Positions 54,240 through 64,000 of a stretch of DNA of 64,000 bases are shown here, in pieces. How positions within the stretch are numbered: the stretch's first letter is position 1; every line of letters starts with the position of its first letter. Under the pieces are notes generated by a model. The model searched no databases. It saw only the letters and a program-made list of their open reading frames with translations, and had not been told where the DNA came from. Position numbers and translations under genes: made by a program. This DNA is from Hansfordia pulvinata. Its lineage: Eukaryota > Ascomycota > Sordariomycetes > Xylariales. The stretch lies in the NCBI GenBank assembly GCA_006538405.1, contig BJKQ01000008.1, positions 1,364,001 through 1,428,000 of the forward strand, in the 5' to 3' direction.

Positions 54240-56840
54240 TTACCACCGCACACTGCCGCCTCTCCCATCCTTGCCGTCCCATAGGGCCTGCTCTTTCCCC
54301 GTAGCCTCATCGTCCCCTACTGGCAACGGCCGGACGATGCCACCCTTGCGCCGCTCCGACAACCAGCGGTCGGTCCAGCCCTTCATACGGCGGCGGCTCT
54401 GCTCGCTGCCGACGTTGACGGTCGGGACAACCTTCTCGACGCGCAGCGCCATGAGGAATAAGGCCAACTCGCGGAAGCTCGAGTGCTCCGAGTACGGCAC
54501 CCCGAAGCACATGGCCTCGCGTGTGCTGCCGCGCTGCGCAACAAAGTCGCCGCTACCGAACCTTGGCCGCCACGCCGGCCCGTGCAGGATCTGCGTCGTC
54601 GCCACGGTGCCCGGCGACGCGCTGGCCGGAGCCCCGCCCGCGCCCGCCCGGTGGTTCCAACCCGACGGTCGGAACCCCACGATACGCGTGAAGTGCGGCT
54701 TGTAGCCGTCTAGATAATCCTGTAGCGTCTCAGCTCGGATCTCCATGAGCATCTGCATGTGCACCTGCGCCTCGCGGGGGTCCGACGTCATCAGCGCCGA
54801 CAGCTCTGGGTCGCCTAGCTGTTTGCAGATGCGGATTTTGGCCGCCGACGCAAAGATTTTGGTCCCTAAGGCTTGAGCGATGGCCTTGCATATGCGCTCC
54901 TTGCCTATCGAATACGTGCCGCAGATGACCAGGAGGCGGTTTTTGGGGTGTGTCGGCCGCTGCTCGGCAGACCTGTTGTTTGTCTTGGCGTCTGGCTCCT
55001 TGTGGAAATATTTGTTGACTGCAGTGCTGCCCTTCTCTCGTCTGAGAGCATCAAAAGCTTCATCGGCGGCTTCAGGGTCCCCTGAAATGGACTTGCAGAA
55101 GTGGGCGCATGCTTGGATGACATCGTTCTGAGAGGGAAAGGCATAGCGAGGGTTGAGGTAGGTTGTGTCCAGGTAGCAGACATCAATTTTCTGTTCTTTG
55201 ATCTTTCCTGAGATGCTGTCGGTCGTTTCTGGCTTAAGCAGAGAATGATCCACATGGGCCGGGCAGGCTCTGAAATCGCCGCAATGAAGAATTCTCTGTG
55301 TCCGTGGGCTAGGACCTCTGCCCATGGTCTTCTCAAAAAGGAACAAGGAGCTGCCAGGGCAGTGGTTGGCTGGTATCATGGTGACTTTGACACCCTCGGT
55401 CCCTGGGATCTCTATCGTCTCCTCAAACTCCAGTGGCTTCAACCACTTGGCATCAGTCTTCAGCTGGTTCTTGATGAGACTTGCCGTGACTTTGCTGCAA
55501 TAGATTGGCCCATGTGACCAATTTGCTGTCAGCCCTATGTAATGATCGCTGTGGAAGTGGCTGAGGAAGTAAGCGCTGCACCCCTCGACAGCGCCATAGC
55601 GAAAGGCATCGACACAGATGAAGAACCCTGGCATAATCTTGTAAAAGGGACATGTCCGTTGGTAAGCGGGCTTGCCCCTGGAAGCTTGTTCTGTAGCCGC
55701 TGCAGTTGCCCAAGCAGAGTCTTCAGCATGGCCTGACATCAGCTTGCTGAACGCTGACTTAGGTTTACTGGCTGTATTGCCAATGCTGATAGGGTTTGCC
55801 TGGCCAGGTCTTGGCACAGCTGCACGTGCAAAGCGCTTCCCCAGTTCTGGCGCATCCATAGTCGCTTCAGGTGGTTTCTCGGGGGTGGGTGTCGGCAGCG
55901 GCGTTGGCTTTCCATCCAGGCACGAATTGACATGAACCGAAGCTTGATCGGGACTGATACCCGCTAAACTTCCGCAGCATATTGGGCAGCTCTCCGTGAT
56001 TTCACCTTGACCTGCTGCTTCCTCGACCTCAAGTCTAGCCTGTTCTTCCATAAAGCGGCGTTCTCGAAATTCCTCTCCTTCGTCGTACTCATCATCATCG
56101 AATATACCTTCCATGTCGTCCAATTCCTTAAAGCTGTTAGAAATGGAGTCATCGTGCTTGAGAACGGCGACCTGAGGTGTCTCCAAGGTGGGGTTCCCAC
56201 CTTCGTCGTCAGTCGGCAGCGACACTTCGGCTTCGGCGGTGTTTGCTATCGTCGAGGACGGGATTGCCATTGGAGGCAGCGGCACATCAAGTGGTTCTGT
56301 CGGCTTCTTCTCGGCCGAAACAGGACTCGTCGCATCGTCCTCAGAGTCTGAATCGTCCAAAAAAGGTCCCTTCCGCTTTGTCCGCTTCAGCTTTCCCCGT
56401 GAAGGTGCGGTTGTAGGCGAGGAGACTGCCGGTATCGTTTCAGTCTTCGTTGGCACGGTGTTTGACTGTTCGCCGCGGTCTTGTCTCTCTTGGTCTTTGT
56501 TTTCGTCGGCGTCGTGGCTGAGCTTTCTCCGTTTGGATGCGCTGGGGCCTCCATCATGGGTCGGAAAGTGGTCATTATGGGCGACAAGTGACTCCGTTCT
56601 TGTATTCTCCGATTTGATGCCAGTCGAGTCTTTCTGGGCTGCTGGCGCAAACGAAGGGTCCCCGCAGAACAACTGCTCCTCAACCTCGACTTTCTTGAAG
56701 AAATTCAGGATGTTGCCGTTCAAAGGCTGGCTAGGTTTCTTCTTCGCACTGCCGCCTGATTTCGAACTCGCAGGCCCAAAATTCAGCTTGGACTGTGCTC
56801 GGGGCGTCATTGGTTTGGTGTTATGGGTCTTGGGCGGCAT
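54240..56840 (-). CDS. PSO2: DNA interstrand-crosslink repair nuclease SNM1/PSO2
   Basis: Intronless, 866 aa. Domains in order: a disordered N-terminus with a PCNA-box-like NGNILNFF (41-48, with Asn where Gln is usual); a bipartite basic region near 103-106; a UBZ4-type zinc finger C285-x2-C288-x14-H303-x3-C307; the metallo-beta-lactamase core with HFHSDH (H428, H430, D432, H433), the PANHCPGS block (490-497) and GDFR (about 521-524); then the beta-CASP/DRMBL part with LVICGTYSIGKERI, PYSEHSSF and the end VVPTVNVGSEQSR. These residues define the SNM1/PSO2 5'-exonuclease family that processes interstrand crosslinks in the nucleus. All metal-binding residues I can check are present, so the gene looks functional. 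The ATG at 56840 begins MPPKTHNTKP. The gene lies tail-to-tail with LSm2. Confidence 0.95.
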   Translation of the reverse strand: MPPKTHNTKPMTPRAQSKLNFGPASSKSGGSAKKKPSQPLNGNILNFFKKVEVEEQLFCGDPSFAPAAQKDSTGIKSENTRTESLVAHNDHFPTHDGGPSASKRRKLSHDADENKDQERQDRGEQSNTVPTKTETIPAVSSPTTAPSRGKLKRTKRKGPFLDDSDSEDDATSPVSAEKKPTEPLDVPLPPMAIPSSTIANTAEAEVSLPTDDEGGNPTLETPQVAVLKHDDSISNSFKELDDMEGIFDDDEYDEGEEFRERRFMEEQARLEVEEAAGQGEITESCPICCGSLAGISPDQASVHVNSCLDGKPTPLPTPTPEKPPEATMDAPELGKRFARAAVPRPGQANPISIGNTASKPKSAFSKLMSGHAEDSAWATAAATEQASRGKPAYQRTCPFYKIMPGFFICVDAFRYGAVEGCSAYFLSHFHSDHYIGLTANWSHGPIYCSKVTASLIKNQLKTDAKWLKPLEFEETIEIPGTEGVKVTMIPANHCPGSSLFLFEKTMGRGPSPRTQRILHCGDFRACPAHVDHSLLKPETTDSISGKIKEQKIDVCYLDTTYLNPRYAFPSQNDVIQACAHFCKSISGDPEAADEAFDALRREKGSTAVNKYFHKEPDAKTNNRSAEQRPTHPKNRLLVICGTYSIGKERICKAIAQALGTKIFASAAKIRICKQLGDPELSALMTSDPREAQVHMQMLMEIRAETLQDYLDGYKPHFTRIVGFRPSGWNHRAGAGGAPASASPGTVATTQILHGPAWRPRFGSGDFVAQRGSTREAMCFGVPYSEHSSFRELALFLMALRVEKVVPTVNVGSEQSRRRMKGWTDRWLSERRKGGIVRPLPVGDDEATGKEQALWDGKDGRGGSVRW

Positions 56841-58125
56841 CTTGTCCCGATCGGAGGTACATTCAGTGTTGCGTGTTCGGCCGGGGGATCGTCCCTGTCG
56901 GTGTGGCTGCGCACCGGTGGTGCATTGATTCCCGTGATGTGTAAGGATGTGTGGCGTTTAATGTGATGGCGCGCCGGGACCGACAACGGTGTTGATACGG
57001 CGTGGAGTGAGCGATCCAGTCGCTGGTAGGATCAAGGTTGAGGTCCGATGTTGTGCAGGAGTGGTTTTGGAGCCCCGCAGGCGCCGACAAGTTGCATGTG
57101 GACCATCAGGGGCTAAATCAGTGACGTACTGGACGCGCAGGCGCGACAAAAGGAGACGCGCAGTCACGTTACCCACTCGGCTCTTTCCTCTTTCCAATTG
57201 ACTGGAAGTGCTCAAAGTCTTCTCGATAGATGCATATCTCGAACTCGGGCTATGATCCTACATAGTCGTGCCACTTTCGATGGAGCATTCAACTTCGTTC
57301 AACAGAGGCACATCGAATGTCACCCCCCTCGAGGTTGCATTGCCATGGCCAGAGTTATAGTCACAGTCCTTGGCAATTGTTATATTCCCCCCTTCACGCC
57401 AAGTCCGAATGAGTGGCAGAAAGTGCACCCAGTGATTTCGGATGGAGTAGAGAGCTGCTGGGAGACGGAAGTGGACTCCTACTGGCAGAGTATCCAAGGG
57501 CACGAGTGTGGTTGCTGGGAAAGCACGCCAAATCGCCCTTTGCAGCGGTTTCACGGCCCCACGGCACCACGCACTGCAAACTTGAGGTGCGCAGTGTTTA
57601 AGGGCGGTCTATTTCCAGTCACACCACAACGGTCCGACAGGCTGGTTGGGTTTCAATGTGAGAGCGTTTACCTAATAAGACACCCGTGTCTCTATTCTTG
57701 GAAATTTTCCACCGCAAACCCCTGAGCCCCGACAACGGCGGCTGGTTGCAATGTTCTTGATGCACTGACGGTCTTACCCAAGTCGCAAGTGCACCTCACC
57801 ACTGCAGGGGGTCAGACAGTAACTTGCGTTTCGTCACGCACAGGAAGACGAGGACCAAAATGACATCCACATGTGGGGTGTTGATATTGTGTAACAATAT
57901 ACAGTAGGGATAGAACTCCGATAATAACGCCAGGCCGGTCCAACGATTCTATCCACAAAAGCCAAGAAGAAAAAGAAAAAAGAGTAAAAGGACCAATAAG
58001 ACAAGACGTGTCCAACGCTTCAAACATGCTTCAAAAAGACGACCATGGAACTTTTAGCTTCAGCTTGCTCGCGGGAACTCTGAAGAGCCCCTGCTAGGGC
58101 CGGGCGAATCGCAGCTATCGATGTT
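56841..58125. other. intergenic between SNM1 and the transporter
   Basis: 1.3 kb: the SNM1 promoter at one end and the transporter 3' UTR at the other. A plus-strand ORF from ATG 57252 to 57725 (157 codons) is open and contains cysteines, but it is overlapped by an equally plausible antisense frame and shows no known motif, so I leave it uncalled. Confidence 0.4.
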
Positions 58126-60326
58126 CTAGCTCACAGCCGTAGTCTCGCTCTTGCGGTCCTGACCCTTGCCGTATGTGTCGGTTCCCTTTTCACCAACAAG
58201 CGTACGGGGATCTCTTCCACGGAAGTACTCGTGAATCTCATGGGACCACTCGCTGTCGTCAATGGTGGTGTCCTCCGAATTGTTGATGCGCTCGGCCTCG
58301 GCCTCCTCCCATTCGGCGCGCATGTCGCGGATCTGGTCCTTCAGGTCCAAGTCGGGTGGTAGCTCTTGCCGACGCCGGTCCAACGTTCCCACAGTGACAA
58401 ATGGTTCGGGTGGATAGCAATGCCGTGGTACTGCTCAGGGCGCCCCTTGAGGATGTAGGACCATCTGCGCTCTTGCTCCTTAAGGTCGAGACCAGTGGTG
58501 TCAGGGAGCCAGATGAGGGTGACGAGCATGCCAGCAAGGCCGAACCAGGGGACGACGAGGAACTTGGTTTGGGTGTCGATGTAGTTGTAGAGGACCGATG
58601 CGAGGAGCGCACCGGACTTGCCGATCATGGCAGAGAAACCGTGGGCGCTGGCTCGGACCTGGGTGGGGTAAACCTCACCGGCAACGAGGAAAGTGACCGA
58701 GTTGGGGCCGAACTGGTTGAAGAAGGACGAGAGGAAGTACATGGCCTGGAAGGAGTGGACGCCCGCAGGGCTAGTGTAGTACTTGAAGTTGAAAGCCGGG
58801 ACGACGAAAGTGATGAAGCAGACGAAGAAACCAATCTGAGCTGAGTTAGCCAGGAAAATGGCATGTGGTTTTACAGCAGAATCGACTCACCTGCTGCATG
58901 TTCTTTCTACCATACGCCTTGTGGTCGATGAGGAATGAGGCCATGTAGTAACCAGCGAGAGAGACAGCCGAGTTGAGCAAGTTCCACGACCAGACAGTCA
59001 TAATGGAGTCAGGGTTGCTCGCAATGACGCTGATGAATTGACCTGCGCAAGGTTAGCGGGGCTCGCTAGACGAGCGGAGATGGCTGCTTACTCTGGAACA
59101 GCTTGTTGCCGTAGAAGAAGACGTCGTTGCAGAACCAGCCGAGAGCAGTGGCGAAGAGACGGCCGCCAAAGTGGTTGCAGCACATCTTCATGGACTTGAC
59201 ATCGTAGCCAGTGACGTTCGACTTCTTCTTAGCCTTTTCAATGTGCTTGTTGGCAGCCTTCATCTTGAAGGTACGGTAGTAGACGAGCCAGAGAGTGCCG
59301 ATGGCAGGAATGGCGAAGGACAGACGGAAAGTGTACTGAGCGCCGGTCATTGAGTAAGGAGGTTCACCGCTGCCGCGGTTGAAGATGACCAGCAGAAGCA
59401 TCAGAATGACCTGGTTGAAGACTTGACCCCATCCCTGCATCAAGAAGGCGGTGGTGACCTTGCGGCCACGGTGCAGACGGTCCTCGCGTGTAGAGGTTCT
59501 TCCGGCGCTGACGGCATTTTCCATGGAAGAGGTCGCCGTGATAGGGTATTCACCACCGACTCCGAAGCCGTAGATGAACAAAGACCAGGCGTACATGATG
59601 ACCCAGCCCTCCAGGTGGCCGCCCCACATGGCCGTCAGCAGCAGAAGACCGAAAAACATGATTCCAGCGTCCTGGATGAGACCCCATCGTCGGCCAAGCC
59701 AGTCACCGATAATCTGAAGTTCTGTTAGCAAGGCAATGTTGCGACGACCGACTTGATCTCTCTCTCTTTCTGTGGGAAAGAAGACGAAGAGAACTTACTC
59801 CGACTGTGACTTGACCAAACATGATGCCGATCATCTCGAGATAGGTGACGGAGGCCGTCCAGTTCTTGGTGCACTCCGTGGCATGCGAGCCCCAGCACGT
59901 CGGCCACACAGCCTTGAACAGAGGCTCAAGGTTACCAATGGAGAAGAGAACGTAACCCTCGAGACCGAGACCAGCACCTGGGAGAACGGCGTTTCTAAAG
60001 TACCACGAGATGGGACTAAGGGGGTCGTTCTTGAACATGGCCCAAACAGTGGCGGCCTCCTTCTTAGCCTCGTCGTTGCTGCTCTTGTTGGCGAAAGCCA
60101 GACGCTTCATGAGAGGCAGGTCGGCCCAGTAGGTGCCGTCAGGCGTGTAGAGGTCATCCGGGTGCGTCAGATGGCTGAAGATGCGCCTTTCGTAGTCGGT
60201 AGCGTACTCGCCCGAATTGCGGGCAGGGAGGTGTCCATGTTCGGCGCCGGTCTCGGGGCCGTGGGGGACGGGGACCTCCCCAATGGGAGGGTCGTGTTCC
60301 TGATGGCGACGGATCATGTTGGACAT
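58126..60326 (-). CDS. phosphate-transporter-like MFS permease (PHS family), 3' frameshift
   Basis: Four exons on the minus strand: 60326-59799, 59713-59092, 59042-58891 and 58835-58126. Introns are 85, 49 and 55 bp. Reading straight on, frame 1 stops at TGA 58341-58343 shortly after WERWTGVGKSYHP. The next frame then continues DLDLKDQIRDMRAEWEEA and on to TAG at 58126, as homologues of this group would. One base seems to be missing near 58353-58357; repaired, the protein would be about 670 aa. Hallmarks: GIIGDWLGRRWG after the first splice, the phosphate-symporter-type GFGVGGEYPITAT signature, the loop TSTREDRLHRGRKVTTAF, GNKLFQSQF across intron 2, and QFGPNSVTFLVAGEVYPTQVR. It is a plasma-membrane proton-coupled phosphate or organophosphate importer by family; the substrate is inferred. 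As written the last ~70 residues are lost, although the membrane domain is complete. Confidence 0.85.
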
Positions 60327-60475
60327 GGTCGAGGGCCTGCAAAAAGATGGTGGAAGACCTGCAATGGGAGGTCGAGGACCAGGTGGGGGGGGGGGGTCGA
60401 GGGGAGTCTGGGGAAGTTGCTGGACCTGCGGGACCAGAAGCGATCGGAGGGCCTTGAGAGGGGGTTGAGCGGGCG

Positions 60476-60483
60476 ATATATAA
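60476..60483 (-). promoter_or_regulatory. TATA-like element, phosphate-type transporter
   Basis: On the minus strand the bases read TTTATATATC, about 150 bp upstream of the ATG at 60326. Confidence 0.45.
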
Positions 60484-61775
60484 ATGCGACTTTGCAAGCG
60501 CACACGGCAACCCACGAGCGAGTGCTCTGAGTGGATCTGGCGCCCCCCTTGCAACGGCGGGTTGAACGTGAGCTGGGCCGAACCCGCAAAAAGAGTGCGT
60601 GGGGACTCGGGACGGGCGATTGGAGATGTCTGGCGTGGGCTCGGGCTCGGTGGCCAAAGAGGATGGGATGCTTCCAGTCCCAGGAAGGGATGGGATGGGA
60701 TGGGAAAGGACAGGACCTGGGGGCGGGACAGATAGCAGGCCAGGCTTGCGCCAGATGCGGCCTCTGGTTCGAGTACCTCTCGTGCTGGACCTGCCCACAC
60801 ACCTCCGCGGCGCAGGTTTGTTGCAAGCGTCTGGTATACTCCGTAGGAAGGCAGGTACCAACCAGCAAGGCAACCTTATGACTGGAGTAGCCCTCATGCA
60901 CGCACGCACGCAAGATTTTCCAGGTTGTTTCGTTGTGCCCCGCCAACACCAGGCGAGCGGGCAGTCGGCGCGACTGGGGCGAAACCCACTCTGGCGCTGC
61001 CTTGCAAGGACCACCACGGAAGCTACGCCGGCCAAGAGACAGCAGACAGGGAGCCCTTCTTGCCTAGACCTTGCATCATGTTCGTTTCTGCACGGGTAAC
61101 TGTACCATACCTACAAGCTGGCGTCTGACAATACTGGAAGTACGGGCTACGCAGGTGCGATCCATTGGGCGGGGCGGCAGCACCGGCCACCGCGATCCAT
61201 AACAACTGGCTCCTTCCGTACAGCACGCGGCGGCAAGATTTCCAGAAGCCCTTGGGCTGCCCGCCGCCTGCTCGGCCTCCCGCTTCTCCCAGTGGCCACC
61301 CAAGGATTCGGACAACGACACCCGCCCAACGGAACCCAGCAGATCGAAAACGTGCGCAGCTCGGGGCGCTGCTGACTTGCTGGGTCGACGCTCCCTCTCG
61401 CCTTGCCACCGCCGCCCGACTGAGCCCTTTGCCATTCACAGCACTGGCGTGTGTGGGCTCATACCTCCAATTGATCGCACTCGACCCGGCTCGTCCACCG
61501 CGATGGGTCTCGCACGCGTCCGACGGCAGATCTCTACGAGATTCTCATATGGGAGACAGTAGCCGCTCGAAGCGCAACCGCGACCCGATACTCAAACGGG
61601 CACACAACGCAACAACACCTCGCAGTAGCCCTAGCATGGGGGTCAGCGTCATTCTCCGCTGGCCCTGTGTTTTGGATCTGCACCTGCTAAACCTCCCCGC
61701 CGGGCTTGGCGAGTGCTAGAACGCCTGTTGCGTCTGGCCTTGCGGGAAGCGCAGCAGCTCGGTGTCTCGACCTAG

Positions 61776-63946
61776 CACGTGCAAAGGGCGATGCTCCATG
61801 AAAGCAGAATGACTGCGCCACCGCGCATTCAGGTACAATGGGTCGTCTCATCCGATATCTGCTTTTGCAGGCACGCGAGCACACACGAAAGCGCACACGA
61901 CAGCCAAACTGCTGACGCCTGCCCGCACGCAAGGGTCCAGCTGAGAGGCAGAGATCTAGGCAAATCTGGGCCATTCAGAGGGCTTCATCGCACATCCCCG
62001 TAAGCCAAGACCCGCACACTGCCGGCGCAGATGCAGAGTCCCGCTTCACTAGTGGGGAAACCGGGTTCGTCGCCCCCGGGGTGGAAGCTGGAAAAGCGGG
62101 CAACGACCTTAAATTTGCAGCCAATCAAGCACTGTCATTCAACCACGTGTGTGATCGACTGGGCTAGAGCCTCTCACGACTACACAGCATTTCACCGAGA
62201 TGAAGTTGCCGGGCGGATTGAGAGGTGCAGCATGCGCAAAAGAAACGGGAAGCCGGCTCGGAAGAAACACTCGAAAGGGGCCCTCGAATTGTCCTCGGGA
62301 GCCGAGGTTTTGCATGGTTTCTTGATGGGCGTTGAAGACGTTGCCCAGCCAGGAGGCCAAGCCCTGACAGCGTGGCCCAGCCAAGGCGTGGCATTGGCGG
62401 AGACGTCTTGGCTAGCTTGGGGCGACATTTTCCAGTGCCGACATGCCCAGACAGTGCCCAGACATTCGACGTAATATGTCGTCGCGTTTTGCTCTCCGGT
62501 CGCCCATTCCACGCAGCGATCTGCCGTCGGCGCCAAGCAGGGCATCATGCTGCTGCGTCAATGAAGCAAGTGGTCGCGTGTGCCAACGTTGCAAAGCCGG
62601 CTCTTGTCGCACGCAACGCAAGCCACACCCGCCTTGCCCGCCGCGGGATCTGCCTTGGCGATCTAGCCTCGCGTCCTGGCGAGGCGCGCGACATCGACAT
62701 TGCGGGCGTCTCCCAATCGAGCGAGCTGCGCGTATTTGGGCGCGACGCGCGGTCGCTCGTGTCGTCGTATGATGCGAGCCGGTCCGTCATCTCCAACGAC
62801 CGCAATGCAAACCTCTCAGCAAGGATAGCTGGTGGCTTCGTTGGGGCAGCCAACCGACGGCCTGCACGGGCGACATGCGCACCGACAAGCGCGCAAGCAC
62901 GTGTGCAGGCGCACGTGTGTGGGAGGACAGCTTTAATAGGACGTGGCTGTTGGAAGCGCTGGCCAGCCTCGAATGGCTGCTGGACAATTTGCCTCACCGA
63001 AGGCCTTGTGGCGAAACGTATTTAGCAGCCGCCCCGGCCTCTCAAACCCTTCACAAGCTCCGCAAAAGCTTTGGCTCTTCCGGCACTCAAGAGTCTATGA
63101 ATCGCCACCGAGAGGCGACACGCATGCCAGCCACGCCGTTTGGTCGATCCAGTCAATCAGAGAGCCCAGCAGCAGCACGACTGCGGCGATGCCGCCCCTC
63201 ATGTGGCGATTCCCAAGGCCTGTACCTCAAAGGTGAGGTGGACAATAACTTGGGTAAGCGCAAAGCATGCAAAACTACAAGGGGTGAGAATCGGCCAGGC
63301 ACAACTGCGACAACCCAGGACGCATTGCACGGAATAGGATATGCCGACAGCTTCATAGGCACGTGTGAGAGCTGAATGGTCGACGAGGGCTGTGAGCCTG
63401 TACGGGGGGTGGCGAACAGTATGGCTGCGTCGTCTCGTCGCTAGTCATCTCCCTCGTCTGTCTCTGCTCGAATCCCCGTTGGCGCCTACCAAGCCACTCG
63501 GTTCGCGAGGAAAAGCGACCGTTGGAAGTTTCGGAGTCAAGAATCCACGCATCCCTCAGATATTCACATAATTACCCAAGTTTGTAAGCAAGTCGAGGTC
63601 CCCGTAGGCCCGCAGGGGCAAGCCGTGGCAGACGTCAGCCCGCGATTTCTGTAGTCACAGATGCGTCTTGGAACAACTTTATAATTAGTTTCCGATAGTC
63701 GGCAGTCTTGGCATTGGCAGGCGCTGCGACTGAAAACGTAACACCTGCGTCAAGACCTCACCGAACTACGCCGGATTCGTGCTCGTTCAGAGGCAAGGGC
63801 TCTCTCTTGTACAAAGAACCCAGCGGGTCAACTCGTGAGCGATCGAGCAGTCGTGGGTGAGGTTTCATTGGGGATAGGAAAAGGAGAGAGAGAGGGCGGG
63901 GGGGCGTCGCAACCCCAGAAAGCCGAGCCAAGTCGGCTGGCACGTG
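61776..63946. promoter_or_regulatory. cluster of six CACGTG E-boxes
   Basis: CACGTG at 61776-61781, 62144-62149, 62898-62903, 62912-62917, 63360-63365 and 63941-63946. CACGTG is the core site of bHLH factors such as Pho4/NUC-1 (phosphate) and Cbf1. One palindromic 6-mer per roughly 4 kb is expected by chance. The cluster lies 1.4-3.6 kb upstream of the transporter, which is distant for a fungal promoter. Confidence 0.4.
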
Positions 63947-64000
63947 ACAGCGCGTCGGGGAGAACATTGAATGAGTGGCCGCGCGGAGGGTGTGACAGAT

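Larger units (their letters stand above)
60327..64000. other. upstream region of the transporter, no gene recognised
   Basis: 3.7 kb. Near the transporter start there is a G-run/C-run tract (about 60386-60400) and a TATATAT element. Further out lie six CACGTG E-boxes (61776, 62144, 62898, 62912, 63360, 63941). ORFs between 60.8 and 63.4 kb (several 100-220 codons) have biased composition and no recognisable domain. A gene continuing beyond the window end cannot be excluded. Confidence 0.45.

Noticed and set aside
57252..57725. 157-codon plus-strand ORF with a true ATG
   Set aside because: No recognisable family, and the antisense frame is equally open; not strong enough to call.
62372..63025. 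217-codon plus-strand open frame
   Set aside because: Ala/Arg-rich composition, no homology signal; several frames on both strands are open here because of high GC.

Overview
The window reads as nuclear chromosomal DNA of a filamentous ascomycete. Genes carry short spliceosomal introns (mostly 49-140 bp, GT...AG, with CTGAC/CTAAC-like branch sites). The proteins are typically fungal: a Zn2Cys6 regulator, HapB, a GT69 mannosyltransferase and a protein with a DUF3716-like Cys module. GC content is fairly high and intergenic DNA is rich in GTACCTAC-type motifs. I favour a Sordariomycete, possibly Hypocreales; this placement is an inference from style, not from a marker gene.

Layout. 1-12.9 kb is gene-dense: PNO1/DIM2 (ribosome assembly), a Rad60/Esc2-type SUMO-like-domain protein, LSm6, a class I methyltransferase, a GT69 glycosyltransferase, a PXMP4/PMP24-like peroxisomal membrane protein and a two-exon small secreted eight-cysteine protein. 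16.1-18.5 kb holds a large disordered protein with a C-terminal Cys module. 23.9-24.6 kb holds a conserved-looking proline/serine-rich protein of unknown function. 24.6-43.9 kb is a ~19 kb gene desert. It contains a decayed Ty3-type integrase fragment near 30.2 kb and is packed, above all between 32.8 and 41.5 kb, with the 8-mer TACGAGTA and its reverse complement. 43.9-60.3 kb is gene-dense again: hapB, an MFS drug-type transporter facing tail-to-tail a Zn2Cys6 regulator, LSm2, the SNM1/PSO2 crosslink-repair nuclease and a phosphate-transporter-like permease with an apparent one-base frameshift near its 3' end. 60.3-64 kb has no gene I can defend but carries six CACGTG E-boxes.

How the genes fit together. 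Most are housekeeping: RNA metabolism (PNO1, LSm6, LSm2), genome stability (Rad60-like, SNM1), CCAAT-dependent transcription (HapB) and peroxisome or cell-surface functions (PXMP4-like, GT69). I see no secondary-metabolite core enzyme, CRISPR array, rRNA or convincing tRNA. The only regulator/effector pair suggested by position is the convergent MFS transporter and Zn2Cys6 factor. The most unusual signals are the TACGAGTA family confined to non-coding DNA, the hidden secreted cysteine-rich gene, and the E-box cluster upstream of the phosphate-type transporter. All splice models are my own reading of the sequence and have no transcript support here.
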